The position numbers and the translations under genes were made by a program. A stretch of 64,000 nucleotides of DNA, taken from the NCBI GenBank assembly GCA_002722885.1, contig PBNE01000002.1, positions 124,001-188,000 on the forward strand, in the 5' to 3' direction. The notes under the pieces are model-generated. The model saw only the letters and a list, made by a program, of their open reading frames with translations. It did not search any database and had not been told where the DNA came from. Of this stretch, positions 43,652 to 52,310 are shown piece after piece (the stretch's first letter is position 1; each line of letters starts with the position of its first letter). This stretch comes from Rhodospirillaceae bacterium. Its GTDB lineage: Bacteria > Pseudomonadota > Alphaproteobacteria > SP197.

Positions 43652-44644
43652 ATGACCCAACCAGCGACATCCACCGCGTCTCCGTTCCAGTTTGTTGAAG
43701 AGGCCCCCTGGGAGTCCGGTTTCGCGGAGATCTTTGACGCCGACGTCGCACCCCATCTCCCCGTTCTGGAACAGCGCTGGCGCATGGCAGCGCAGCGGCG
43801 ATGGACCAAACTTTCCGTCGGCGCTGCCCTGATCGTTGCGATCTGGGGCGGCCTGTGGGCCACAGGCCTCTACCAGAACACGATCGCGCTGTTCGCAGCC
43901 GGGCTGACCAGCCTGGTGGTGTTCGACCTGTTGCTGCGGCGCACCTACGGCGACCGTGAGTCCCCGGCGCGGCGCATGCGCGAGTTCCTAATTCAGGCCG
44001 TGTGCCACCGGGTCGAGGGACTGACTTACCAAACCATTGCGGGGCGCCGCATCAACTCTGACCGCTTCGTTTTTATGCGTCTGATACCCGCGCACGACAC
44101 ACTTGTGACCGGCGATTTCTTTTCCGGGGAACGGCAGGATCTCATCTTCCGTGCGGTTGAGGTCGACATCCGGAGCCAGGGCCGGACCTGCATATTCCGC
44201 GGGCTGCTGGTGGAGATCGAAACCGGGCGCGAGACCGGCGCACCGACCGCCATATTGCAGCACACATCAACCAGCCCACAGCATGATGATGAAAAGGCGC
44301 TGGAGATCTCAGGCCATCCGGCCTTTCGCCATCTCTACCGGGTGCGCGCCGATGATCCCGACGATGCCCTGGGCCTGCTCAGCGACTCCATGATGACAGC
44401 CCTGACGCGGTTGCCCGAGCAACTGCACGATGCGGCCGTTCAGATCGGCTTCATGGCCGGAACCATGATGATTGCCGTGCCCTTGCCCGATGACCCGCGC
44501 GACGCCACATCCCCACCGGAGCGGCGCTTCGATCCGGTGGGAGACGCCCGATTGATGCTGAAACAGGTGATGATGCCCGCAAGCATCATCGACACCATGC
44601 ACGGGATCGACCCCGACACGGGTGGCCGCTACCGGGCTCGATGA
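43652..44644 (+). CDS. DUF3137-like membrane protein
   Basis: The 330-residue protein has a short N-terminal soluble stretch and two hydrophobic segments (about 55-75 'SVGAALIVAIWGGLWATGLY' and 80-95). A long soluble region follows, with 'GDFFSGERQDLIFRAVEVDI' and 'RTCIFRGLLVEIETGRETGA', resembling DUF3137 (F-x-G-L-L). The C-terminal part has the membrane-adjacent 'QIGFMAGTMMIAVPLP'. No enzymatic motif is visible. Function unknown; DUF3137 proteins are usually single genes in alphaproteobacteria. Confidence 0.7.
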   Translation: MTQPATSTASPFQFVEEAPWESGFAEIFDADVAPHLPVLEQRWRMAAQRRWTKLSVGAALIVAIWGGLWATGLYQNTIALFAAGLTSLVVFDLLLRRTYGDRESPARRMREFLIQAVCHRVEGLTYQTIAGRRINSDRFVFMRLIPAHDTLVTGDFFSGERQDLIFRAVEVDIRSQGRTCIFRGLLVEIETGRETGAPTAILQHTSTSPQHDDEKALEISGHPAFRHLYRVRADDPDDALGLLSDSMMTALTRLPEQLHDAAVQIGFMAGTMMIAVPLPDDPRDATSPPERRFDPVGDARLMLKQVMMPASIIDTMHGIDPDTGGRYRAR

Positions 44645-44677
44645 CGCGAACACAGCCACCGTCAGAACGGCCAGTAG

Positions 44678-44770
44678 TCAAGCTGCGTCGTTTTGCACAC
44701 CAGCGACAGTCTGGCGGAACTCCTGCGGTGTCGTGCCGAAGGTCCTTTGAAAACCGATGGATTCGAAGGC
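44678..44770 (-). pseudogene. Possible AraC-type regulator remnant (C-terminal end only)
   Basis: The minus strand here can encode 'AFESIGFQRTFGTTPQEFRQ' before a stop at 44678, resembling the end of the second helix-turn-helix of AraC/XylS regulators (F-x-R-x-F-G-x-T-P-x-x-F/Y-R). Only about 30 residues are left and the spacing inside the motif is shortened. It overlaps the start of an isochorismatase fragment on the other strand, which suggests a deletion junction. Weak evidence. Confidence 0.35.
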
Positions 44771-45124
44771 TCGGGCGCCGACTTCATGCCTGAGTACAAG
44801 TCGACCATCGAGAATGGCCAGACGATCATCGATTCGCCGCACAAAGTCTACGGACCCGAAGCGAACGACCTCTCCCTGCAGCTCAGGAAAGCCGACATCG
44901 ACAAGGTCATTCTGGCCGGTATGTCGGTAAACCTTTGTGTTCGGGCGCGTCTTCACGAGTTGCTGGAGCAGAGTTACGAGGTGGCTGTGGTCCGCGATGC
45001 CACGGCAGAAGCACGCTTGCCCGAAGGTGACGGCTATCTCGCTGCCATCATAAATTTCCGCTACATCGCCAATGCGCTTTGGACGACCGACGAAGCCATC
45101 ACACGCATCACCGAAGCAACCTGA
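44750..45124 (+). pseudogene. Cysteine hydrolase (isochorismatase family) remnant, C-terminal half
   Basis: The plus strand encodes about 125 residues matching the end of an isochorismatase-like cysteine hydrolase: 'GADFMPEYKSTIENGQTIID', 'SPHKVYGPEANDLSLQLRKA' and 'ILAGMSVNLCVRARLHELLE', where the Cys is the family nucleophile. The N-terminal half, with the catalytic Asp and the Rossmann-like start, is missing; upstream DNA is instead an AraC-like tail in the opposite direction. A truncated, probably inactive gene. The true 3' end at 45124 is intact. Confidence 0.65.
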
Positions 45125-45328
45125 CGAGCAGCCGCCCGGAGACGAACACGACCCACGTCTCCGGGCACCGCACTTCTCTCAACGGCCGGGTCCAGCACGG
45201 TCGGTACGACGCATGAACTGGCGCCCGACACCTGGGACCAGTTGCAGACCGAATATCTCATGACTAACAATGTTTTAGGACACAAAGCTAAAAAGGCTGC
45301 CACCGGGCAACAAACAAAGGGGAGCACC

Positions 45329-46735
45329 ATGAGCGACGATGTGAAGATGTGGGGTGACGAGGAGTACTTCGGCATTGGGTACGAGTACGACCCGCAGTTT
45401 TTCCTGACCGACAATCAGAAGAAGATTCAGACCGAGCTGATCGAGCTCTGCCGCACTACGCTGAGCGTGAACGCGGTCGAGTCCGACAAGGGCTATATCT
45501 TCCCGCGCAAGAACTTCGAAGCGCTCGCCTCCATGGGCCTGCTGGGCCTGTTCGTGCCCGAGGAGCTGGGCGGCATGGGCGAGAACCATGTCTGCATGGC
45601 GATGGTTGTCGAGACCGTGGCGCGCTACGGCTGCCCGTCGACCGCCATGTGCCTCACGATGCACTACGGCGCCTGTTCGGCCGTCCTGTTCCGCTATCAC
45701 GACAATCCCGCGATTCAGGACATCATGCGCCGAATCGATAAGGACTGCCTGATCGGCACCCTGAGCTATTCCGATCCCGAGACCGGCTCGCACTTCTGGT
45801 ACCCGATCTCGTCGGGCGCCGAGGAAACCGACGACGGCTGGAAGGTCATGAAGAAGGCCTCGTGGACAACCTCGGGCGGCTTCGCCGACTGGTATGTCGT
45901 GCAGACCACCAGCCCCGGCTTCGACGGCGATTTCTCGGACCTGTCGGTCTGGCTGATCATGGCCGACGAAGCCCAGGCCGATGTTGCCGGCTGGGACGGC
46001 ATGGGGATGCGTGGCAATCAGTCCGGCGCCCTGCTGGTCGACAATGTAACAATCCCGAAAGACCGCATGGTGGGTCCGAAGGGCGACGGTGCCGTTTCGA
46101 ACGACGAGACGGTTGATCCGTTCTTCCTGATCAACTCGTCCTGTGCCTGGAACGGCATCGGCATGGCGATGATCGATCTGGCCAAGAAACACACCACCCG
46201 CAAACGCCATGTCGATGTGGGCCTGCGTGTCTGTGACTACCCGACCATCCAGGACTATGTCGGTGAAGCAATCATCGGCACCAACGCCAGCCGCATGAAT
46301 GTGTTCGGCCTGGCCAAGGCGCTCGACGACCTGACCAACAACTGCGACTGGTCGATTCACACCGACCTGGAAGCCGTGCCGCGCTCGGTGCTGCTGAACC
46401 AGCTCTGGCAGATCAAGTTCCAGGCGGCCAAGACCGTGCATGAGGTCTCCGACAAGATGCTGCATGCCTGTGGCGGTACAGCCTACAAGGCAGGCCTGGG
46501 CATGGAGCGCCTGCTGCGCGACGCCAAGGCCGGCTGGGTCATGGGCCCAACCAACGAGGTGTTGCGCCAGTTCGTCGGCAAGCATGCGTTGCTGGGCTTC
46601 GACTCGCTCGACTACTGGAACACCTCGATCAACCAGCGTTCGATCGACAACGAGGTGAAGAAGATGTCGCCGGAAGAGAAGAAGGCTCTGGCCGACCGTC
46701 TGCTTTCGGAAGCCAACGCGGCCGCTGCCGAATAG
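45329..46735 (+). CDS. Acyl-CoA dehydrogenase family flavoprotein
   Basis: The 468-residue protein starts MSDDVKMWGDEEYFGIGYEY with an unusually long N-terminal extension. 'MGLLGLFVPEELGGMGENHV' opens the ACAD fold, and 'TSGGFADWYVVQTTSPG' and 'GMGMRGNQSGALLVDNVTIP' are the central beta-domain. 'MLHACGGTAYKAGLGMERLL' with 'RDAKAGWVMGPTNEVLRQFV' is the FAD-binding C-terminal motif. It oxidises an acyl-CoA or related substrate and passes electrons to ETF; the extension and loop differences suggest a non-canonical substrate. A ribosome-binding AGGGGAG precedes the ATG, and a strong terminator follows. Confidence 0.88.
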   Translation: MSDDVKMWGDEEYFGIGYEYDPQFFLTDNQKKIQTELIELCRTTLSVNAVESDKGYIFPRKNFEALASMGLLGLFVPEELGGMGENHVCMAMVVETVARYGCPSTAMCLTMHYGACSAVLFRYHDNPAIQDIMRRIDKDCLIGTLSYSDPETGSHFWYPISSGAEETDDGWKVMKKASWTTSGGFADWYVVQTTSPGFDGDFSDLSVWLIMADEAQADVAGWDGMGMRGNQSGALLVDNVTIPKDRMVGPKGDGAVSNDETVDPFFLINSSCAWNGIGMAMIDLAKKHTTRKRHVDVGLRVCDYPTIQDYVGEAIIGTNASRMNVFGLAKALDDLTNNCDWSIHTDLEAVPRSVLLNQLWQIKFQAAKTVHEVSDKMLHACGGTAYKAGLGMERLLRDAKAGWVMGPTNEVLRQFVGKHALLGFDSLDYWNTSINQRSIDNEVKKMSPEEKKALADRLLSEANAAAAE

Positions 46736-46760
46736 GCGTACCCGCCGAACAGAAGACCCG

Positions 46761-46794
46761 GGGGCCGGTCCACAGGGGATCGGCCCTCTTTTTT
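46761..46794 (+). terminator. Rho-independent terminator after the acyl-CoA dehydrogenase gene
   Basis: GGGCCGGTCC (46762-46771), loop ACAG, GGGATCGGCCC (46776-46786) and a run of T residues to 46794, interrupted by one C. The GC-rich stem with its U-tract sits 26 bp after the stop codon, separating this gene from the M24 peptidase unit. Confidence 0.85.
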
Positions 46795-46804
46795 CGAGGT
46801 GACG

Positions 46805-47980
46805 GTGCCGCTTTACTTTCCGATGGAGGAATACGAGGACCGTTGGGCGCGCGTGGACGCCGCCATGGAAGCCAAGGGTTACGATGCCGCCATCACCCGG
46901 AGCCCGTCGGGCGGGACCTGCGACCGCTGCGGCGACGTGCTCTACCTGACGAACTATGTCTCCACAGAATCGGGCCAGGAACCCGACAACAAGACACGCA
47001 AGGCCAGCGCCTTCAGCGCGGCGCTGCTGGTGCGCGGTGAAGAACCCAAGCTGATTGCCGACGAGCCATCGCCCGAGGACGCGATCGCGGCGAAGAACTG
47101 GGAATGGTCCTACGACACGATGAGCAAAGCGGCCGAACTGCTGAAGCCGTTCGGCAACCGCTCGGTCGTTCTTGCCGGGAGCGACATTCTGCCCATGAAG
47201 TACGGCCAGCAGATGTTCGACGCCTGCCCCAACCTCGCCATGGACGACATGCTGATCCACGAGGTGCGCATGCGCAAAACCGATCGCGAGGTCGAGGCCA
47301 TGAAAATCGGCGGCGCGATCGCAGCGCGCGCCCTGGAGATACTGATCACCGCCCTGCGACGTGGCGAGAAGGAGGCCGATGCGGCAGCGCTGGCCGCCGC
47401 CGAGGTGATGCGCTCGGGCGGCTCGGTGCATTTCATCCCGGTCAGCCACGGCGACAGCATCGAACAGTTCTGCCGTAACCACCTGACGGGCTACAGCCAG
47501 GACGCGCCCCAGGAGGGCGATCTGGTGCGGGCCTGGGTTTATGGGCCGATGTGGCAGGGCTACTGGATGGACCCCGGACGGACCACGGTGGTGGGAACGC
47601 CGTCACCGGAGAAGAAGCAGCTTGTCGAAGACTGCGCGGGGATCGTGGACGCTATCGTGGCCGGCATCAAACCCGGTGTGATGGTGAGCGAGATGACGGC
47701 GCTGGGTCGTCGCATGACCCAGGAGGCGGGTGGCGGTCAGGATGCTGCCGCGATGAAGTGGCCGATCTTCGGTCACGGTCTCGGCCTGTTCTGGGAGAAG
47801 CTCGATCTGAGCGAGAGCTACGCCGAGTTCGATATGGCGTTCGAACCCAACATGACCTTTGGCATCGAAGCCTTTCTGGGTGCCGAGGGTGTGGGCAGCG
47901 CAGGGTTCGAACAGAACATCGTGGTGACGGACACGGGCGCGGAACTGCTGACGCCGGCACCCATGCTGTGGTGGGACTGA
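46805..47980 (+). CDS. M24-family metallopeptidase / creatinase-like protein
   Basis: The protein has about 391 residues and starts VPLYFPMEEYEDRWARVDAA. An N-terminal creatinase-like domain (1-150) leads to the pita-bread domain with 'LIHEVRMRKTDREVEAMKIG'. Metal ligands are plausible in 'QGYWMDPGRTTVV' (Asp), 'FGHGLGLFWEKL' (His) and 'FGIEAFLGAEGVGSAGFEQN' (Glu pair). The expected D-x(10)-D spacing is not obvious in full, so it could be a non-peptidase lyase/hydrolase of this fold, as creatinase is. The GTG at 46805 is preferred for its GAGG spacing over GTG 46799. Confidence 0.85.
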   Translation: MPLYFPMEEYEDRWARVDAAMEAKGYDAAITRSPSGGTCDRCGDVLYLTNYVSTESGQEPDNKTRKASAFSAALLVRGEEPKLIADEPSPEDAIAAKNWEWSYDTMSKAAELLKPFGNRSVVLAGSDILPMKYGQQMFDACPNLAMDDMLIHEVRMRKTDREVEAMKIGGAIAARALEILITALRRGEKEADAAALAAAEVMRSGGSVHFIPVSHGDSIEQFCRNHLTGYSQDAPQEGDLVRAWVYGPMWQGYWMDPGRTTVVGTPSPEKKQLVEDCAGIVDAIVAGIKPGVMVSEMTALGRRMTQEAGGGQDAAAMKWPIFGHGLGLFWEKLDLSESYAEFDMAFEPNMTFGIEAFLGAEGVGSAGFEQNIVVTDTGAELLTPAPMLWWD

Positions 47981-47987
47981 GCAAGGC

Positions 47988-48870
47988 ATGGGTCTGCCGT
48001 CTCTGGACAGCATCACCCAAATCATGGCCGTCGTGGCACCCGACGCCTCGGTGACGGCTTGCCGCGAGATGGACAAGGGTGAATCGATCACGATGACCGC
48101 CGTGGACCTGCGCCTCGGTGACGGGCGCACAGAAACCGTGATCCTGCGCCAGACCGGCGAGGCCAATCTGGCGGCTGATCCTGAGGTGGCCGAACATGAG
48201 GCCCGGTTGCTCAATGTGCTCCATGACAGCGGCCTCACGGTGGCCCGGGCGCTCCATGTCGAGCAGTCCTGTGTCTTGCTGGCCCGGCCCTATCTGGTGA
48301 TCACCTTCCTTGACGTCACGACCGACTACTCACCGGCTGACCCGGTCTCGGCGGCCGAACAGATGGCCGATCTTCATGGGATCGATACTGATGCGGACGA
48401 CTTGGACTTCGTACCGCGCCACCACGGGCTGCCGGGTTATCTCACCAGCAGCCGCGACGAGCTGCCTGAAGCCTTCCACGCAGCCCATGATCTGCTGCAG
48501 GCGTCAAGGCCGCCCTCGCCGACCGGAGATCGGTTTTGCTGCATGGCGATCTGTGGCCCGGCAACGTGTTGTGGCAGGACGGCCGGCTGGTGGCCGTGGT
48601 GGACTGGGAGGACGGCGCGGCGGGCGCGCGCCTGATCGACGTCACCATCGCGCGGAGTGATCTGTCCTGGGGATACGGCTGGGACGCCATGGAGGCGTTC
48701 ACCGCCCGCTATGCGACACGCACCGGCTGCGACCTCTCTGCCCTGCCCCTCTGGAACCTGCGCGCCACGCTGCGGCAGGCCCCCAACTCGTATAACCCGG
48801 GTCTAGGACCGTCCACCCAGATCGAATCGCGGAAGAGCTGGATCATGTGTGATCCAGCCTTTGCGCGTGA
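47988..48870 (+). pseudogene. Aminoglycoside-phosphotransferase-fold kinase, frameshifted
   Basis: The first 170 residues (MGLPSLDSITQIMAVVAPDA... 'LRQTGEANLAADPEVAEHEA') match the N-lobe of an APH-fold kinase. A frameshift at about 48501-48505 (GCGTCAAG, one G missing) moves the catalytic lobe to another frame: 'LHGDLWPGNVLWQDGRLVAV' followed by 'VDWEDGAAGARLIDVTI'. The 3' end has a second frame change and an in-frame TGA at 48850-48852. The gene begins 7 bp after the M24 gene and was probably co-transcribed with it. Substrate unknown. Non-functional as read. Confidence 0.75.
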
Positions 48871-48951
48871 ATCCGATCTCTCTCATAGAGGTAGAACAGC
48901 TTCACGCCTTGGGTCAGTATCGCAAGCGATGCATATCCAAGGCGATCTGCT

Positions 48952-51321
48952 CTACGAGCGCGGACGTTCCTTCTTCGGATCGTAGAACGGGAACGGCGCC
49001 ACGGTGGCCGGGATGCGTTTAATGTGGCCGTCGACCTTGCCAACCTCGACCTCGGTGCCGATCTCGGCATGGGTCACATCCATGCGGCAGAGCGCGATGT
49101 TCTTCTTGAGGATCGGCGAGATCATGCCCGAGGTGACGATGCCGACCTGTGCACGGCCGATGCGGACGCAATCTCCGTGGACCGCGGGTTCGCCACCTTC
49201 AAGCTCCAGGCCCACCAGCTTCTTCTGCGGATTGGCCTTGCGCCGTTCGAGCGCGGCACGGCCAACGAAGTCTTCATCGGTCGACTTCAGCGCAACCGAA
49301 AAGCCGATTCCCGCTTCGTAGGGATCGGTCTGATCATCGAACTCGTGGCCGGCGAAGATCAGCCCGGACTCGATCCGAAGCATGTCGAGCGCGTCGAGGC
49401 CGAGTGGCGTGATGCCATACTCTTCACCCGCTTCGAACACCGCATCCCAGACCTCGGCGGCATGACGCGGATGGCACCAGACCTCATAGCCCAGCTCGCC
49501 GGTGTAACCGGTGCGGGAGACCACGAGCGGGATGCCGTTGTGATCCCCGATGCGGCCGATGGTCGAGCGGAACCAGCCGATCTCGTCGACGGCCGGGCGT
49601 GCCGGTGCGGTCCAGACAAACTTCTTGAGCACGTCGCGGCTCTTCGGCCCCTGGACCGAGATGTTGTGGAGCTGATCGGTCGAGTTGCGCACGTTGCAGT
49701 ACATGCCCCATTCCCGGGCCTTCTCGCGCAGCCACTCGCCACCGTAGTCGGAGCCGCCGATCCAGCGATAACCGGTCTCGCTGAGACGGAACAGGGTGCC
49801 ATCGTCGATCATGCCGCCGTGCTCGTAGCACATGGCGGAGTAGACGACCTCGAGATCAGTCAGGCGACGGACGTTCCGGGTCAGGGCGCGCTGCATCAGA
49901 TCAGTCGAATCTGGTCCCGTAATCTCGACCTTGCGCAGCGCCGAGAGGTCCATCGCGATCACGCCCTCACGGCAGGCCCAGTATTCGTCGATCGCGCCGT
50001 GCCTGGTGAAGTTCGCGGGCAACCAGTAGCCGTTGTATTCGGTGAAGTTGCGGGTCAGTTCGGAGGTCCGGGGGTAAAACCCGGTTTCCTTGGTGGGCAG
50101 GGGATCGGAATCGGGCATGGCTCTGAACGCAATCGATTTCTTAAAGACATTGTCGGCGGGATAGACGCGGACCAAAATGTCGGTCGGGTTCCAACCGTTG
50201 GCCGGATCGAGCGCGTCTGCACAAGCGGAGTTGATGCACACCATGTCCTGCATCGCGCGGCTGAGAACATAGTCACCCGGACGCGACCACGGCTCTTCCA
50301 GATAGATCTGGTTATGGTCGTCGGTCTGCGTGTTGTAGAAGTAGTTCATCGCCCGCCAACCGGCCCGCGGCTTCACGCCCCAGGCGGCCAGCTCGGCGTT
50401 GAAGTTGTCCGTGCAGTTAGGATGACCGGGATAGCCGACCTCGTCGTAGTAGCGTGAGGTGCAGGCGTAGTTGAACGTGTCGTGGCGGCCTACCGTGTCC
50501 TGGACGAACTCGATCGAGGGCTGGAGTTCGTTGTCGAACAGCTTCGAGACTAGGCCGGGCTGGGTGTAGAGCGTGCCGGTCAGCGTGCGGGTTGCGGTGG
50601 GATCGAGATCGCGCTCGATGCCTTGATCAAGTCCCTTGAGACCGATGGCCTGAAAGTCCGAACACTCGCGACCCGACACATCCATGACCTGGATGAATTC
50701 ACCGTCGTAGACTTCATAGGCATGGGCCGTTCCGGGTGTGATCCGGAACTCGTGGCGTGGTTCGGCCAGCGGTTCGGGGATCGAGTTTTCCGCTGCGACC
50801 TCGGGGTCGATGCGGGTGATGAAAAGTTCGAGCGGCGTGGTCGTGTTCTGCTCGGAGACCTCCATGTCGGGGCCAGGTGCAGCTACCACCACGACGCCGT
50901 CCTGCTCAACGGTGAAGCGGGTTTCCTCGAGGGCGGGCGTGGCGGGATTGAAACGGCTGACTGAACGCTCAAACTGCGCCGGCAGGTCCTTGGCTTTCAG
51001 CGCCGACATCAGGGCTTCGGCATTGTCACCGCCCTGCGCCAGGGTGACCCGCAGACCTTCAGCCGGTCCGTCGCTGGTCTGGCCCAGGATGCCGGGTTCG
51101 GCCGTGCCATCGACGGTCATCGCCACGACTTCACAGACCTGGCCGCCTTCGCTGTTGACGATCCGGATCGTGTCGCCGGCGAACACCTTGACCACGACGG
51201 AGCCGCCACCGGCGACCCGGTAGCGTTCGACGCCCGGCGGCAGCATGCGGAACCCAGGATACAGCACCCGGGGACGGCCGCGGACCGGTTCGTTGAGCGG
51301 CTGTTGTTCGATCGATGCCAT
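48952..51321 (-). CDS. Fusion of DUF1989 (urea-carboxylase-associated) domain(s) and GcvT-type aminomethyltransferase
   Basis: The 789-residue protein starts MASIEQQPLNEPVRGRPRVL (GGGAGGG ribosome-binding site). The first 400 residues contain DUF1989 signatures, apparently twice: 'VVKVFAGDTIRIVNSEGGQV' and 'TPGTAHAYEVYDGEFIQVMD' followed by VSGRECSDFQA. Residues about 425-785 form a GcvT/DmdA/sarcosine-oxidase-like folate domain: 'DLMQRALTRNVRRLTDLEVV', 'SRTGYTGELGYEVWCHPRHA' and 'ALDMLRIESGLIFAGHEFDD'. GcvT proteins move a one-carbon unit from a donor to tetrahydrofolate. The donor here is unknown; methylamine-like compounds, glycine derivatives and DMSP are possibilities. The domain order is clear; the reaction is inference. 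Confidence 0.85.
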   Translation of the reverse strand: MASIEQQPLNEPVRGRPRVLYPGFRMLPPGVERYRVAGGGSVVVKVFAGDTIRIVNSEGGQVCEVVAMTVDGTAEPGILGQTSDGPAEGLRVTLAQGGDNAEALMSALKAKDLPAQFERSVSRFNPATPALEETRFTVEQDGVVVVAAPGPDMEVSEQNTTTPLELFITRIDPEVAAENSIPEPLAEPRHEFRITPGTAHAYEVYDGEFIQVMDVSGRECSDFQAIGLKGLDQGIERDLDPTATRTLTGTLYTQPGLVSKLFDNELQPSIEFVQDTVGRHDTFNYACTSRYYDEVGYPGHPNCTDNFNAELAAWGVKPRAGWRAMNYFYNTQTDDHNQIYLEEPWSRPGDYVLSRAMQDMVCINSACADALDPANGWNPTDILVRVYPADNVFKKSIAFRAMPDSDPLPTKETGFYPRTSELTRNFTEYNGYWLPANFTRHGAIDEYWACREGVIAMDLSALRKVEITGPDSTDLMQRALTRNVRRLTDLEVVYSAMCYEHGGMIDDGTLFRLSETGYRWIGGSDYGGEWLREKAREWGMYCNVRNSTDQLHNISVQGPKSRDVLKKFVWTAPARPAVDEIGWFRSTIGRIGDHNGIPLVVSRTGYTGELGYEVWCHPRHAAEVWDAVFEAGEEYGITPLGLDALDMLRIESGLIFAGHEFDDQTDPYEAGIGFSVALKSTDEDFVGRAALERRKANPQKKLVGLELEGGEPAVHGDCVRIGRAQVGIVTSGMISPILKKNIALCRMDVTHAEIGTEVEVGKVDGHIKRIPATVAPFPFYDPKKERPRS

Positions 51322-51749
51322 GGCACCCTCCCGACCTTCGTGCCGGACCTTAATGAACAATCCGGGGAGCACGCAACAGACCCAAGCGCGCCCTGATGAG
51401 CAGAACTAATCGTTCCCTACCTATACTAGCTTGCCTGAATCGGACGGATGCACCAGCTTGCTTTTCAGAAAGTGCCGATTTGATCCTCAGCTTGCGGGCG
51501 CTCTAAAAATACGGCTAAAGCGGTGGGCGGGCTGCCAATCACAATGATCGGGCGGCTTTTTTGTGTCCTGCGATCAGGCCGAACATCCCGCAGGCAGAGC
51601 CGGACCGGCGCTCCGAATGAAACGGAGCACCATGATGCCCAAGGCCCACATTCGCCGGACCTCCCAAAACTTGTCTTATGACGGGCAACGATTGCCATGG
51701 ATGACACCACGTGCGGACCTGCGCTGCACCATGAGCGGGAGGTCCTGAC
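51322..51749. other. 428-bp stretch without a recognisable gene
   Basis: This is the gap between the divergent DUF1989-GcvT and cysG-like genes. Short open frames on both strands have no recognisable domain. The 51410-51500 part is locally less GC-rich, for example 'CCTATACTAGCTTGCCTG' and 'CTCTAAAAATACGGC', and may hold promoters for both directions. No tRNA, terminator or repeat is evident. It could be a fully eroded gene. Confidence 0.4.
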
Positions 51750-52310
51750 ATGCTTCCGATTCAACTCGATACGGCGCGCCTGAGCTTTGCCGTGGTCGGT
51801 CGTGGCAGCGCCGCCATTCGCAAGATCAAAACCCTGCGTGATGCCGGCGCTGAAAACCTGACCGTTTTCACTGACGAGCCCGATCCATCACTTGAGGACG
51901 CGGCCGGCGACAATCTCGTGAACCATCGGCCGGGCGACGCAGAGCTGGCCGCCGTGCATCTTGTCGTCTCGGCCAGTCTGGAGCCCGAGGAAGAGGTTGC
52001 TCTGGCCGAACGTTGCCGGGCCCTGCGCATGCTTGTGAACATCGAGGACCGTCCGCCCTTTTGTGATGTTCACCTGCCGGCGGTTCTGCGCCGGGGCGAC
52101 CTGACCCTGACGATCTCAACCAATGGCTGTGCGCCGGGGCTGGCCGGGCTGCTGCGCCGCCATCTAGAACGGATGCTTGGGCCGGAATGGGAAGGCAGGA
52201 TCGACGAGGTGGCCGAAGTCCGGGCAGGTTAGCGCGCCCAGGGTGCGGACATGGGTTCGGTGAGACGTCGCCTCTATCAGTTCGTGGAGCAATGGCGATG
52301 GCTGACGTGA
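51750..52310 (+). pseudogene. cysG: Siroheme synthase N-terminal (precorrin-2 dehydrogenase/ferrochelatase-like), truncated by TAG
   Basis: The protein starts MLPIQLDTARLSFAVVGRGS, with the NAD-binding G-x-G of the alphaproteobacterial CysG-N form, then 'LVNIEDRPPFCDVHLPAVLR' and 'RGDLTLTISTNGCAPGLAGL'. After 'RIDEVAEVRAG' comes TAG (52230-52232). The frame continues R-A-Q-G-A-D, then 'MGSVRRRLYQFVEQWRWL', to TGA 52308-52310. Family members have Trp at this place (RAGWRA), so TGG became TAG. The loss is C-terminal (about 25 residues), so partial activity is possible. The restored end overlaps the cysH start, as expected for an operon. Siroheme is the cofactor of sulfite and nitrite reductases. 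Confidence 0.75.

Noticed and set aside
45275-47482. Very long minus-strand open frame (735 codons) antisense to the acyl-CoA dehydrogenase and M24 genes
   Set aside because: No domain signatures, no ribosome-binding site, and composition typical of an antisense frame in GC-rich DNA. The plus-strand genes it covers are well supported.
22080-52232. Possible recoding of TAG as tryptophan, suggested by TAG at or near expected Trp positions in several genes
   Set aside because: Many intact genes here end in TAG (PLP decarboxylase, PhyH, acetoacetyl-CoA synthetase, EamA, FtsX-like permease, acyl-CoA dehydrogenase, large flavoprotein, cpaB), and TGG is used freely for Trp. Point mutation is simpler.
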